From assembly GCA_964019135.1 (NCBI GenBank), contig OZ025264.1:5907935-5971934 (forward strand): a DNA stretch of 64,000 nucleotides. The letters are read 5' to 3'. Positions 34,220-46,344 of the stretch are shown piece by piece. Source of the stretch: Arenicola marina (taxonomy: Eukaryota; Annelida; Polychaeta; Arenicolidae). The stretch's first letter is position 1. The number at the start of each line of letters is the position of its first letter. The translations under genes were made by a program, and so were the position numbers. The notes under the pieces were generated by a model. The model was not told the DNA's origin. It did no database searches and saw nothing but the letters and a program-made list of their open reading frames with translations.

Positions 34220-36205
34220 CCTATCTCTTAGCTCGCATCGATTGTATATCTCCAGGTATGGATTGACATCAACCAATAAAATCGATGTCTTGTGAGCCCT
34301 TCCCAGATCTCTTAACTCGCATCGACTGTATATCTGTAGGTGTAGATTGACATCAACCATTAAAATCTGTGTGTTATGAGCAATTCCCAGATATCTTAGC
34401 TCGCATCAACTACATGTCTTCAGGTATAGATTTTTAATATCAACCAAGAAAATATGTGTGCTGTGAGCCCTTCCTCGCTCTCTTAGCTCGCATCGACTGT
34501 ATATCTCCAGGTATAAATTGATATCAACCAATAAAATTGATGTGTTGTGAGCCCTTCTCAGATCTCGTAGTTTGCATAGACTGTATATCTCCAGGTCTTG
34601 ATCGGCATCAACTATTAAAATCTGTGTGTTATGAGCAATTCCCAGATCTCTTAGCTCGCATCAACTACATATCTTCAGGTATAGATTTTTAATATCAACC
34701 AAGAAAATATGTGTGCTGTGAGCCCTTCCTCGCTCTCTTAGCTCGCATCGACTGTATATCTCCAGGTATAAATTGATATCAACCAATAAAATTGATGTGT
34801 TGTGAGCCCTTCTCAGATCTCGTAGTTTGCATAGACTGTATATCTCCAGGTCTTGATCGGCATCAACTATTAAAATCTATGTGTTATGAGCCCTTCCCAG
34901 ATCTCTTAGCTCGCATCGACTACATATCTTCAGGTATAGATTGACATCAACCAATAAAATCTATGTGTTGTGAGCCCTTCCAAAATCTCTTAGCGCGCAT
35001 CGACTACATATCTTCAGGTATAGATTGACATCAACCAATAAAATCTATGTGTTGTGAGCCCTTCCCAGATCTCTTAGCTCGCATCGACTACATATCTTCA
35101 GGTATAGATTGACATCAACCAATAAAATCTATGTGTTGTGAGCCCTTCCAAAATCTCTTAGCGCGCATCGACTACATATCTTCAGGTATAGATTGACATC
35201 AACCAATAAAATCTATGTGTTTTGAACCCTTCTTCGATCTCTTAGCTCGCATCGACTCATATCTCCAGGTATAGATTGATATCAAAAAATAAAATATGTG
35301 TGTTGTGAGCCCTTCTCTGATCTCTTACCTCGCATCCACTGTATATCCGCAGGTGTTGATTGACATCCACCATTAAAATCTGTGTGTTCTGAGCCCTTTC
35401 CCTGTTTCTTTGCTCGCATCGACTGTATATCTCCAGGTAGTAGATGGACATCAACTATTGAAGTCTATGTGTTGTGAGTCCTTCCTATGTCTCTTAGCTC
35501 GCATCGACTGTATATCCCCAGGTAGTAGATGGACATCAACTATTAAAGTCTATGTGTTGTGAGTCCTTCCTATATCTCTTAGCTCGCATCGACTGTATAT
35601 CTCCAGGTAGTAGATGGACATCAACCATTAAAGTCTATGTGTTGTGAGTCCTTCCTATATCTCTTAGCTCGCATCGACTGTATATCCCCAGGTAGTAGAT
35701 GGACATCAACTATTGAAGTCTATGGGTTGTGAGTCCTTCCTATATCTCTTAGCTCGCATCGACTGTATATCCCCAGGTAGTAGATGGACATCAACTATTG
35801 AAGTCTATGGGTTGTGAGTCCTTCCTATATCTCTTAGCTCGCATCGACTGGATATCTCCAGGTAGTAGGCATCAACTATTGAAGTCTATGTGTTGTGAGT
35901 CCTTCCTATATCTCTTAGCTCGCATCGACTGTATATCTCCAGGTAGTAGATGGACATCAACTATTAAAGTCTATGTGTTGTGAGTCCTTCCTATATCTCT
36001 TAGCTCGCATCGACTGTATATCCCCAGGTAGTAGATGGACATCAACTATTGAAGTCTATGGGTTGTGAGTCCTTCCTATATCTCTTAGCTCGCATCGACT
36101 GGATATCTCCAGGTAGTAGGCATCAACTATTGAAGTCTATGTGTTGTGAGTCCTTCCTATATCTCTTAGCTCGCATCGACTGGATATCTCCAGGTGTCAC
36201 TTGAT
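34220..36205. repeat. 84-bp minisatellite upstream of the sulfotransferase
   Basis: About 24 tandem units of 84-85 bp, each with cttagctcgcatcgactgta, tatctccaggta, gacatcaac and tgtgttgtgagcccttcc blocks. Two subtypes are segregated: tagattgacatcaacca units in the first part and tagtagatggacatcaacta units from about 35430 onward. Adjacent pairs are themselves duplicated, for example around 34.45-34.62 and 34.70-34.87 kb. Confidence 0.95.
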
Positions 36206-36941
36206 CTAAGCAATTTGACTCTATATGTTAGCTTATGTTGTACACGTTTTCTTCCTGGCCCTTCGCTCTCGTCAACTCCCCAATTACTATCATTGTGATG
36301 CAATATCAGAAACTGTTTTTCTAACGCTACATTTATATATTAATTGTCATATGAGACGAAAGCAGAGAATACAGTAAGATCAACCACGCTTCCGAGAAGT
36401 AGTCGGATTGTCTTGGTGTCGGGTTGCAACCATTAGATGATGCTTACTTTTAGATGATATATGCGTCGTTTTGTAGTTCTGTTACAACGTTGTCTGCCCA
36501 CGCCGACAGCGGTTCTGCTTTTGTTTAAATAAAATACCCCCCCCACGCTGAATATAGCCATGTGGTATATGAGCGATAAGCCCAGCCGCTCAGGCTAGGG
36601 GACGGCCGTACATAAAGTGTCATGGTATCCAATTGTACAGTACTCGAATACGCATGCGACACTTATAGACCATTGTTTAGTAATGTGTCCCCTGATTAGC
36701 ATGCGAGATATAACTCTTATCAGGTGCAGTGTATCTGTGCATTATTGAATTGCCACGCAGCGGGGATGCGGCAGAAACATATTCAAGAGCCAAAGAGATG
36801 GGATATTATGTCAATATAATGTCGGTAGCTTAGTACATCACGTAACGATAGCCCATATTGATATATATCGCCGTCAGGGTAAGTCGGGACATCTCCATTG
36901 GCTTGTTGTTGTCAGCGTTCGGTGTGAGAGACATTTCAATA
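36206..36941 (+). other. 5' flank of the sulfotransferase gene
   Basis: 36484-36745 is conserved with 25415-25660, so it probably belonged to the ancestral gene unit (promoter or 5' UTR). A tgttgttgtcag|cgttcggtg site at about 36905-36922 looks like a 3' splice acceptor and is partly kept in the duplicate (tttttcgccag|cgttcggtg), suggesting a 5' UTR intron. Confidence 0.45.
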
Positions 36942-38429
36942 ATGGCCTGCGCTATTATGTGTCGTGCGATGTGGACTTATCTGGGATTTCACATCGTCAG
37001 AGCGCTATTCATCGTGTGTCGGAGTGTTGCTTGGTGCTTCACGTGCGTCTTCTGCAAGGCCTGCCGCGCCCGGAAGAAGGATAACTATTCCACTTCCGCC
37101 CACGTGTTCAACATCCGGCGCCGCTTTAAGTTCGACGCGCTCGTGGGTCCGAATATCCGCTCGGATTTCATCGTCACGCACGACACTTTCGACAACCCGG
37201 AACGCGTGCTCAGCGACCACGTGTCGCTCTACGACGTTAACGGAAATGACGTCATATTCGTTGAGGCGGAACCCGGGTGCGAAGCGTGGCGCGCGAAGAA
37301 CAGCTGCTTCCATAAACTCGGCCAATTCCGGACGGCCCGGAAGTTGATCGTCATGCCCTATAGCAGCGCAGAGAAGCTGGCCAATGAGCTTGGCGACCCA
37401 CAAGCGACGCTGATCTTCATGGGCAACACGACGCGATGCGGTTCCACCCTTCTGAACCAGATCTTTGAGGCAAGCGGCCATTGCGTGACGTTATCGGAGC
37501 CGCATACTCTGAATACCTTGTCCAAACACGTGTTTAAAGGCAGCGACGAGGCATGGGAAGGGCGAGCGCGTACCGTTATGAGGCTTCTCTGTAAACCAGT
37601 CTCCTGGGGCGCCGAGCTTTACTTCCTGAAGTTCCCCGGCATCACAATGAATATCATCCCCGACATTCACAAGCTCTTCCCCGGATCCCGTCAGCTGTTC
37701 ATGTACCGGGATCCGCTTCCGGTCTGCCATTCCTTCATCCGGGCTCGCCACCAGATGCCGTACGCCTACCTCGCCACGACCCTGGCCAACACCTTCCCCA
37801 ACCTCAGCCAAAGATTGGTGGTCAAGCTCGGGTATCGTAAGATCTTCGGCCACATACCCAAGGAGCTACGCATCTTTGGCGTCTACCCTCAGGCCGCTTT
37901 CTTCTGGGCGTTCTTCAGCGCAGAGTACATTAAGTACCGAGCCCAGGGGATCGACATGGTGGCGGTCAAATACGAAGATTTGATATCGGACAAGCAATTC
38001 GCCGTCGAGCAGATATTTCGCTATTGTGGAATTCCCGATGAGTACTGCGCCGATGCCATCAAGGCCTTCGAGCAAGACTCCCAAGAGGGGTCACCTCTGT
38101 CCCGTCAATTGCTGGGCCATTATGACGTCAGAGAAATAAAGCCGACTGAGCAGGCGCAGTGCGATATGGTGTGTGAGTATTACGGCGTGGCCAAGTTGGG
38201 CGAGACATGCGTGCTTCCGGATACAATTACGCGTCCTCCGCCCCGTGACGTCACGGGAGAGCGCCTTAGCCCATGCGTCTCATCTGACGATAGCGCGATC
38301 GGCGATAACAACCTCAATCAAAGCGGAAGTGATCCCGACCCAGCTCACGAGCACCAAAAGCAAGATACCGTGTCTCTGGATATGTCGGATTCCGTCTTTG
38401 AGTCTGCATCCTTGTCCTCCACCGATTGA
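36942..38429 (+). CDS. Membrane-anchored sulfotransferase-like protein
   Basis: A 495-residue protein. The chosen ATG at 36942 has a good Kozak context (aataATGG); the frame extends upstream without another ATG. Residues about 11-37 form one hydrophobic segment followed by CRARKK, a type II anchor fitting the Golgi. The catalytic domain starts near 155. TLIFMGNTTRCGSTLLNQ (156-173) is the 5'-phosphosulfate loop that grips PAPS. FMYRDPLPVCHSF (253-265) is the 3'-phosphate site with Arg256 and Ser264. Later KYEDLISD and RYCGIPDE resemble the C-terminal part of sulfotransferase folds. The last 70 residues are acidic and Ser-rich, without a domain. Acceptor unknown. Similar one-exon proteins are expanded in marine invertebrates (general knowledge, not searched). 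It is single-exon and lies between an 84-bp and a 21-bp minisatellite. A broken partial copy lies at 25415-26020. Confidence 0.85.
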   Translation: MACAIMCRAMWTYLGFHIVRALFIVCRSVAWCFTCVFCKACRARKKDNYSTSAHVFNIRRRFKFDALVGPNIRSDFIVTHDTFDNPERVLSDHVSLYDVNGNDVIFVEAEPGCEAWRAKNSCFHKLGQFRTARKLIVMPYSSAEKLANELGDPQATLIFMGNTTRCGSTLLNQIFEASGHCVTLSEPHTLNTLSKHVFKGSDEAWEGRARTVMRLLCKPVSWGAELYFLKFPGITMNIIPDIHKLFPGSRQLFMYRDPLPVCHSFIRARHQMPYAYLATTLANTFPNLSQRLVVKLGYRKIFGHIPKELRIFGVYPQAAFFWAFFSAEYIKYRAQGIDMVAVKYEDLISDKQFAVEQIFRYCGIPDEYCADAIKAFEQDSQEGSPLSRQLLGHYDVREIKPTEQAQCDMVCEYYGVAKLGETCVLPDTITRPPPRDVTGERLSPCVSSDDSAIGDNNLNQSGSDPDPAHEHQKQDTVSLDMSDSVFESASLSSTD

Positions 38430-39131
38430 CGAAGGTTGTCCTCATAGTATGGCGTAGTACGTCACTTTCTGGTACCCTGGCGGCGAGCCCTTCTAGAGAT
38501 TGTCGGATTTAACATCAAATCTTCATTTATTCCTGCATATCCTGATGTATCTAATGCGTGTAAAAAGATGGTCCAGAACACCAAACCATCATTATTATTA
38601 TAAAAATTACCATTTCAACATTTTTGTACACTTTAATGCGTGCGGCTCGCATTCATCCATTTTGTTCAGTTTCGTCACTTCCGTATTTTTTTTCACATTA
38701 GACAAAAGCCACTGTACATTGCATTCAAGACATTCCATCATACTGATCACAGTAATCCGTACATTATTGGCTGCCATTGAGGTTTTCCATCTCTGTGCTG
38801 GACCTTACTTGCCTCTGCGTGGTAATTTTCTCTATATGGTAATTATATCTTATATTGTTGATGGCGCCTTTTAGATTTGGAAGAGTATCGTTCCATTTAC
38901 ATCTGTATATACATCTCTTAATTATCAAAAAAACATGGTTTATCAGAATTTTTGCATTTTCCTTATTCCAAATAAACACTCAGTTATATTACTTAGCCTA
39001 GCTGTCATTTCTATACTTGGAGCTATTTTCGGCAGAGATTTCGTGTCTATGGTTTCAGCGCCTTCTTACCCTTTCATACCTTCTGTGCAATTTCATCTAT
39101 TTTGCACGCTTTCACTTTTTTTGCATGCGTT
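38430..39131 (+). other. 3' flank of the sulfotransferase gene
   Basis: AT-rich, non-coding. The best polyA signal, AATAAA, is at 38971-38976, about 540 bp after the stop. The sequence leads directly into the 21-bp array. Confidence 0.5.
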
Positions 39132-42100
39132 CTCCCTGCGGTATTCTTGTTCTACCCTGCTTTATCCTTGTTCATCCCTGCTGAATGCTTGTTCATCCCT
39201 GCTGTATGCTTGTTTATCCCTGCTGTATGCTTGTTCATCTCTGCTGTATGCTTGTTCATCCCTGATGTATGCTTGTTCATCCCTGCTGTATGCTTCTTCA
39301 TCCCTGCTGTATGCTTGTTCATCCCTGCTGTATGCTTGTTCATCCCTGCTGTATGCTTGTTCATCCCTGCTGTATGCTTGTTCATCCCTGCTGTATACTT
39401 GTTCATCCCTGCTGTATGCTTGTTCATCCCTGCTGTATGCTTGTTCATCCCTGCTGTATGCTTGTTCATCCCTGCTGTATGCTTGTTCATCCCTGCTGTA
39501 TACTTGTTCATCCCTGCTGTATGCTTGTTCATCCCTGCTGTATGCTTGTTCATCCCTGCTGTATGCTTGTTCATCCCTGCTGTATGCTTGTTCATCCCTG
39601 CTGTATGCTTGTTCATCCCTGCTGTATGCTTGTTCATCCCTGATGTATGCTTGTTCATCCCTGCTGTATGCTTGTTCATCCCTGCTGTATGCTTGTTCAT
39701 CCCTGCTGTATGCTTGTTCATCCCTGCTGTATGCTTGTTCATCCCTGCTGTATGCTTGTTCATCCCTGCTGTATGCTTGTTCATCCCTGCTGTATGCTTG
39801 TTCGTCCCTGCTGTATGCTTGTTCATCCCTGCTGTATGCTTGTTCATCCCTGCTGTATGCTTGTTCATCCCGGCCGTATGCTTGTTCATCCCTGCTGTAT
39901 GCTTGTTCATCCCTGCTGTATGCTTGTTCATCCCTGCTGTATGCTTGTTCATCCCTGCTGTATGCTTCTTCATCCCTGCTGTATGCTTGTTCATCCCTGC
40001 TGTATGCTTGTTCATCCCTGCTGTATGCTTGTTCATCCCTGCTGTATGCTTGTTCATCCCTGCTGTATGCTTGTTCATCCCTGCTGTATGCTTGTTCATC
40101 CCTGCTGTATGCTTGTTCATCCCAGCTGTATGCTTGTTCATCCCTGCTGTATGCTTGTTCATCTCTGCTGTATGCTTGTTCATCGCTGCTGTATGCTTGT
40201 TCATCCCTGCTGTATGCTTGTTCATCCCTGTTGTATGCTTGTTCATCTCTGCTGTATGCTTGTTCATCCCTGCGGTATGCTTGTTCATCCCTACTGTATG
40301 CTTGTTCATCCCTGCTGTATGCTTGTTTATCCCTGCTGTATGCTTGTTCATCCCTGCTGTATGCTTGTTCATCCCAGCTGTATGCTTGTTCATCCCTGCT
40401 GTATACTTGTTCATCCCTGCTGTATGCTTGTTCATCCCTGATGTATGCTTGTTCATCCCTGCTGTATGCTTGTTCATCCCTGCTGTATGCTTGTTCATCC
40501 CTGCTGTATCTTTGTTCATCCCTGCTGTATGCTTATTCATCCCTGCTGTATGCTTGTTCATCCCTGCTGTATGCTTGTTCATCCCTGCTGTATGCTTGTT
40601 CATCCCTACTGTATGCTTGTTCATCCCTGCTGTATGCTTGTTCATCCCTGCTGTATGCTTGTTCATCCCTGCTGTATGCTTGTTCATCCCTGCTGTATGC
40701 TTGTTCATCCCTGCTGTAGGCTTGTTCATCCTTGCTGTATGCTTGTTCATCCCTGATGTATGCTTGTTCATCCCTGCTGTATGTTTGTTCATCCCTGCTG
40801 TATGCTTGTTCATCCCTGATGTATGCTTGTTCATCCCTGCTGTATGCTTGTTCATCCCTGCTTTATGCTTGTTCATCCCTGCTGTATGCTTGTTCATCCC
40901 TGCTGTATGCTTGTTCATCCCTGCTGTATGCTTGTTCATCCCTGATGTATGCTTGTTCATCCCTGCTGTATGCTTGTTCATCCCTGCTGTATGCTTGTTC
41001 ATCCCTGCTGTATGCTTGTTGATCCCGGCCGTATGCTTGTTCATCCCTGCTGTATGCTTGTTCATCCCTGCTGTATGCTTGTTCATCCCTGATGTATGCT
41101 TGTTCATCCCTGCTGTATGCTTGTTCATCCCTGCTGTATGCTTGTTCATCTCTGCTGTATGCTTGTTCATCCATGCTGTATGCTTGTTCATCCCTGCTGT
41201 ATGCTTGTTCATCCCTGCTGTATGCTTGTTCATCCTTTCTGTACTCTTGTTCATCCCTGCTGTATGCTTGTTCATCCCTGCTGTATGCTTGTTCATCCCT
41301 GCTGTATGCTTGTTCATCCCTGCTGTATGCTTGTTCATCCTTTCTGTACTCTTGTTCATCCCTGCTGTATGCTTGTTCATCCCTGCTGTATGCTTGTTCA
41401 TCCCTGCTGTATGCTTGTTCATCCCTGCTGTCTGCTTGTTTGTCGCTGCGGTATGCTTGTTCATCCCTGCTGTATGCTTGTTCATCCCTGCTGTATGCTT
41501 GTTCATCCCTGCTGTATGCTTGTTCATCCCGGCCGTATGCTTGTTCATCCCTGCTGTATGCTTGTTCATCCCTGCTGTATGCTTGTTCATCCCTGCTGTA
41601 TGCTTGTTCATCCCTGCTGTATGCTTGTTCATCCCTGCTGTATGCTTGTTCATCCCTGCTGTATGCTTGTTCATCCCTGCTGTATGCTTGTTCATCCCTG
41701 TTGTATGCTTGTTCATCCCTGCTGTATGCTTGTTCATCCCTGCTGTATGCTTGTTCATCCCTGCTGTATGCTTGTTCATCCCTGCTGTATGCTTGTTCAT
41801 CGCTGCTGTATGCTTGTCCATCCCTGCTGTGTGCTTGTTCATCCCTGATGTATGCTTGTTCATGTCTGCTGTATGCTTGTTCATCCCTGCTGTATGTTTG
41901 TTCATCCCTGCTGTATGTTTGTTCATCCCGACTGTATGCTTGTTTATCCCTGCTGTATGCTTGTTCATCCCTGCTGTATGTTTGTTCATCCCTGCTGTAT
42001 ACTTGTTCATCCCTGCTGTATGCTTGTTCATCTCTGCTGTATGCTTGTTCATCCCTGATGTATGCTTGTTCATCCCTGCTGTATGCTTGTTCATTCCTGC

Positions 42101-44502
42101 TGTATGCTTGTTCATCCCTGCTGTATGCTTGTTCATCCCTGATGTATGCTTGTTCATCCCTGCTGTATGCTTGTTCATCCCTACTGTATGCTTGTTCATC
42201 CCTGCTGTATGCTTGTTCATCCCAGCTGTATGCTTGTTCATCCCTGCTGTATGCTTGTTCATCCCTGCTGTATACTTGTTCATCCCTGCTGTATGCTTGT
42301 TCATCCCTGCTGTATGCTTGTTCATCCCTGCTGTATACTTGCTCATCCCTACTGTATGCTTGTTCATCCCTGCTGTATGCTTGTTCATCCCTGCTGTATG
42401 CTTGTTCATCCCTGCTGTATGCTTGTTCATCCCTGCTGTATGCTTGTTCATCCCTGCTGTATGCTTGTTCATCCCTGCTGTATGCTTGTTTGTCGCTGCG
42501 GTATGCTTGTTCATCCCTGCTGTATGCTTGTTCATCCCTGCTGTATGCTTGTTCATCCCTGCTGTATGCTTGTTCATCCCTGCTGTATACTTGTTCATCC
42601 CTGCTGTATGCTTGTTCATCCCTGCTGTATGCTTGTTCATCCCTGCTGTATGCTTGTTCATCCCTGCTGTATACTTGTTCATCCCTGCTGTATGCTTGTT
42701 CATCCCTGCTGTATGCTTGTTCATCCCTGCTGTATGCTTGTTCATCCCTGCTGTATGCTTGTTCATCCCTGCTGTATGCTTGTTCATCCCTGCTGTATGC
42801 TTGTTCATCCCTGCTGTATGCTTGTTCATCCCTGCCGTATGCTTGTTCATCCCTGCTGTATGCTTGTGCATCCCTGCTGTATGCTTGTTCATCCCTGCTG
42901 TATGCTTGTTCATCCCTGCTGTATGCTTGTTCATCCCTGCTGTATGCTTGTTCATCCCTGCTGTATGCTTGTTCATCCCTGCTGTATGCTTGTTCATCCC
43001 TGATGTATGCTTGTTCATCCCTGCTGTATGCTTGTTCATCCCTACTGTATGCTTGTTCATCCCTGCTGTATGCTTGTTCATCCCTGCTGTATGCTTGTTC
43101 ATCCCTACTGTATGCTTGTTCATCCCTGCTGTATGCTTGTTCATCCCAGCTGTATGCTTGTTCATCCCTGCTGTATGCTTGTTCATCCCTGCTGTATACT
43201 TGTTCATCCCTGCTGTATGCTTGTTCATCCCTGCTGTATGCTTGTTCATCCCTGCTGTATACTTGCTCATCCCTACTGTATGCTTGTTCATCCCTGCTGT
43301 ATGCTTGTTCATCCCTGCTGTATGCTTGTTCATCCCTGCTGTATGCTTGTTCATCCCTGCTGTATGCTTGTTCATCCCTGCTGTATGCTTGTTCATCCCT
43401 GCTGTATGCTTGTTTGTCGCTGCGGTATGCTTGTTCATCCCTGCTGTATGCTTGTTCATCCCTGCTGTATGCTTGTTCATCCCTGCTGTATGCTTGTTCA
43501 TCCCTGCTGTATACTTGTTCATCCCTGCTGTATGCTTGTTCATCCCTGCTGTATGCTTGTTCATCCCTGCTGTATGCTTGTTCATCCCTGCTGTATACTT
43601 GTTCATCCCTGCTGTATGCTTGTTCATCCCTGCTGTATGCTTGTTCATCCCTGCTGTATGCTTGTTCATCCCTGCTGTATGCTTGTTCATCCCTGCTGTA
43701 TGCTTGTTCATCCCTGCTGTATGCTTGTTCATCCCTGCTGTATGCTTGTTCATCCCTGCCGTATGCTTGTTCATCCCTGCTGTATGCTTGTGCATCCCTG
43801 CTGTATGCTTGTTCATCCCTGCTGTATGCTTGTTCATCCCTGCTGTATGCTTGTTCATCCCTGCTGTATGCTTGTTCATCCCTGCTGTATGCTTGTTCAT
43901 CCCTGCTGTATGCTTGTTCATCCCTGATGTATGCTTGTTCATCCCTGCTGTATGCTTGTTCATCCCTACTGTATGCTTGTTCATCCCTGCTGTATGCTTG
44001 TTCATCCCAGCTGTATGCTTGTTCATCCCTGCTGTATGCTTGTTCATCCCTGCTGTATACTTGTTCATCCCTGCTGTATGCTTGTTCATCCCTGCTGTAT
44101 GCTTGTTCATCCCTGCTGTATGCTTGTTCATCCCTCCTGTATGCTTGTTCATCGCTGCTGTATGCTTGTTCATCCCTGCTGTATGCTTGTTCATCCCTGC
44201 TGTATGCTTGTTCGTCCCTGCTGTATGCTTGTTCATCCCTGCTGTGTGCTTGTTCATCCCTGATGTATGCTTGTTCATGTCTGCTGTATGCTTGTTCATC
44301 CCTGCTGTATGTTTGTTCATCCCTGCTGTATGCTTGTTCATCTCTGCTGTATGCTTGTTCATCCCTGCTGTATGCTTGTTCATCCCTGCCGTATGCTTGT
44401 TCATCCCTGCTGTATGCTTGTTCATCCCTGCTGTATGCTTGTTCATCCTTTCTGTACTCTTGTTCATCCCTTCTGGTTGCTTGTTCATCCCTGCTGTATC
44501 GT
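39132..44502. repeat. 21-bp minisatellite, about 256 units, with higher-order blocks
   Basis: Unit ttcatccctgctgtatgcttg with scattered point variants. Because 21 is a multiple of three and the unit has no stop in most frames, open frames of 1100-1800 codons run along both strands. None has a promoter or non-repeat domain, and I treat all as artefacts. Rare variants repeat at fixed spacing: gctcatccctactg at 42341 and 43265, tgtcgctgcggtat at 42491 and 43415, and gtgcatccc at 42866 and 43790, each 924 bp (44 units) apart. The same tgtcgctgcg word at 41441 is 1050 bp (50 units) before the second. Confidence 0.97.
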
Positions 44503-44902
44503 TTTCCCATTTGTTTGCTTTCGTCCCTTATTTAGTACGTCTCCTTCGTTTTACCTGTAGACCTTCCACCTTTACACCGTGAGACGCAACTCAGCCGGTG
44601 TAACATGAGTGGTTGGCGATATTTGACGAGACATAAGGAGACATGGATTTTGCGAGACGTGGCTTGCGAGGCATCGACATAAACGTGCTGTGGACCTTGA
44701 AATCAGACACCCAAAAATCGAACACAAAACCATTATACCATGCCATCCTTATGTAACGACCACGGATGCAATGGCTTTCGCTCCTCCGACAAAGTGGTCA
44801 CGGAAAGCATTAGAATGATAAGGTGAGAAAAATACAACCACTTATAGAACCAATCAGCTAATATGCGTCATGGGACTACAGAGAACAACCTCGTGAGGCT
44901 GG
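44503..44902. other. Non-coding stretch
   Basis: No gene recognised between the 21-bp array and the MITE. Confidence 0.4.
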
Positions 44903-45050
44903 CAAGGGCGAATCTAGGGAGAGAGGGGGGGGGGCGGGTTAAGGGGTTGCAACCTCTCCCTTGGCGGGTTTGCCGAGCACCCAGCCCCCCGGTCGCAACT
45001 TTTCAGAGAGGAACCCCTTCTCCCTTTGTAAATTCCTAGATCCGCCCCTG
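44903..45050. mobile_element. hAT-like MITE, 148 bp
   Basis: Ends caagggcgaatctagg and cctagatccgcccctg are imperfect inverted repeats of the type seen on hAT elements. Inside are poly-G/poly-C tracts and a cggtcgcaacttttcagaga block shared with the MITE at 50246-50524. No clear target duplication is seen. Confidence 0.65.
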
Positions 45051-46340
45051 GTAGGACCCCATGTGTGAACACTGCGACCCTCAGGCTTTGCACAACAAGA
45101 GCTACACGTGTCCAATAACAGTCCATATGCTGTACATATTCTCAGAACCCGCGTGCCACGCACCACGTGGTATTATGAATGACGTGTAGCAGCGGTAACG
45201 TGGCGTTGGCAAGGCGTTTACTGCCTTTAGGGGTCTGGAAGGGGTCAATGGCGAAACAGGCATATTTGAAATATCGACATTCGACATTGACCCCCAAATT
45301 CCGACACTGAGAATCTAAAAAATCAACGTCGCCACAGAACGTGGCATGTTAGAAAAAAACGACACTAGACGTCAAATCTACATTCAACATTGAGACATTT
45401 GACACTGGAAACACTGGACCCGACCCCCACACCCGCCGCCCCCCTCCACCCTTCTAGACCCCTGCCTTTACATTCTTCGCTACCAGCCACACCGATTCCA
45501 GGAAGAGGTATCGGGCATAGTAAAGGTCTTATTACCCCAAAATAGCGGAGAAGGGTTGGTAAGTTCTGCGAAAAGGCGATTCAAACACGACAGGTCACTA
45601 TTAAGCCCGACTAGCCCTGCAGCCCTGTTAGACTTTTTTTAGCCCGCTTTGTTGTTACAAGATGGCTAGACAGTATTCTTTTAATAACATGACAATCGTC
45701 AGATGTGTTGAGAAAAACTCACTAATCTGTGAAAAAGAAATTCCCCGACATTAAATAAATCTGTGATTCTACTACAAATGGAAAGCTGGTTTAATTCTTC
45801 TACGTCATCAGACTCACACTCGAAAGTTGTCAACATAATAATAATAATAATAAAGATCTGAGTGGACATTGGACCTATTGGACTGGTCTTCTACTAATTA
45901 GAAAAAAATACATACTACCTGAATCGAAATTTAATACACCCGGTGGGGGGGGGGGGGTACTACATTTAGATAGGTATATATATATATAATATACATATAT
46001 GCCGCTCAAATGACCCATATTGGCCTTATTTGTACCAATTCCCGGAGCAGGCATCTGGCATTTTTCAATCGGCATGTGACTCAAAGTTTTTTTTGGCATT
46101 TTCATGACTGTGTTTATTTTGGATTCTTTTTTTAAACAAACGTTCTTTTTCTCTCAATGACCACAAAATCGTACACTTTTCTCTCCATATGCCCTCTATG
46201 GAATGGGCGGCACACCCCCACCACTGGAGCAATGTAGTGACCCCACCCCCCCCCCCCCCCCCCCCATTAATAATAAATCGAACACATTGAAGATAAGCAG
46301 TTAAAAGTAGAGTCCAACAGTCTCTAATATTCATATTTTG
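45051..46340. other. Non-coding stretch
   Basis: No gene. It contains a degenerate cgacattgac-like repeat at about 45265-45415, an (AAT)n run at 45836-45852, poly-G at about 45943-45956 and poly-C at about 46242-46264. Confidence 0.4.
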
Positions 46341-46344
46341 CTTA

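Noticed and set aside
36858-36941. Upstream extension of the sulfotransferase frame
   Set aside because: The frame is open, but its first codon is TTG and no ATG occurs before 36942, which has a good Kozak context and starts a clean membrane-anchored protein.
39102-44582. Open frame of 1826 codons (IPAVCLF repeats) and minus-strand 1778- and 1215-codon frames
   Set aside because: All are readings of a 21-bp tandem repeat whose period is a multiple of three. Several frames on both strands are open at once, and there is no non-repeat domain or codon signature.
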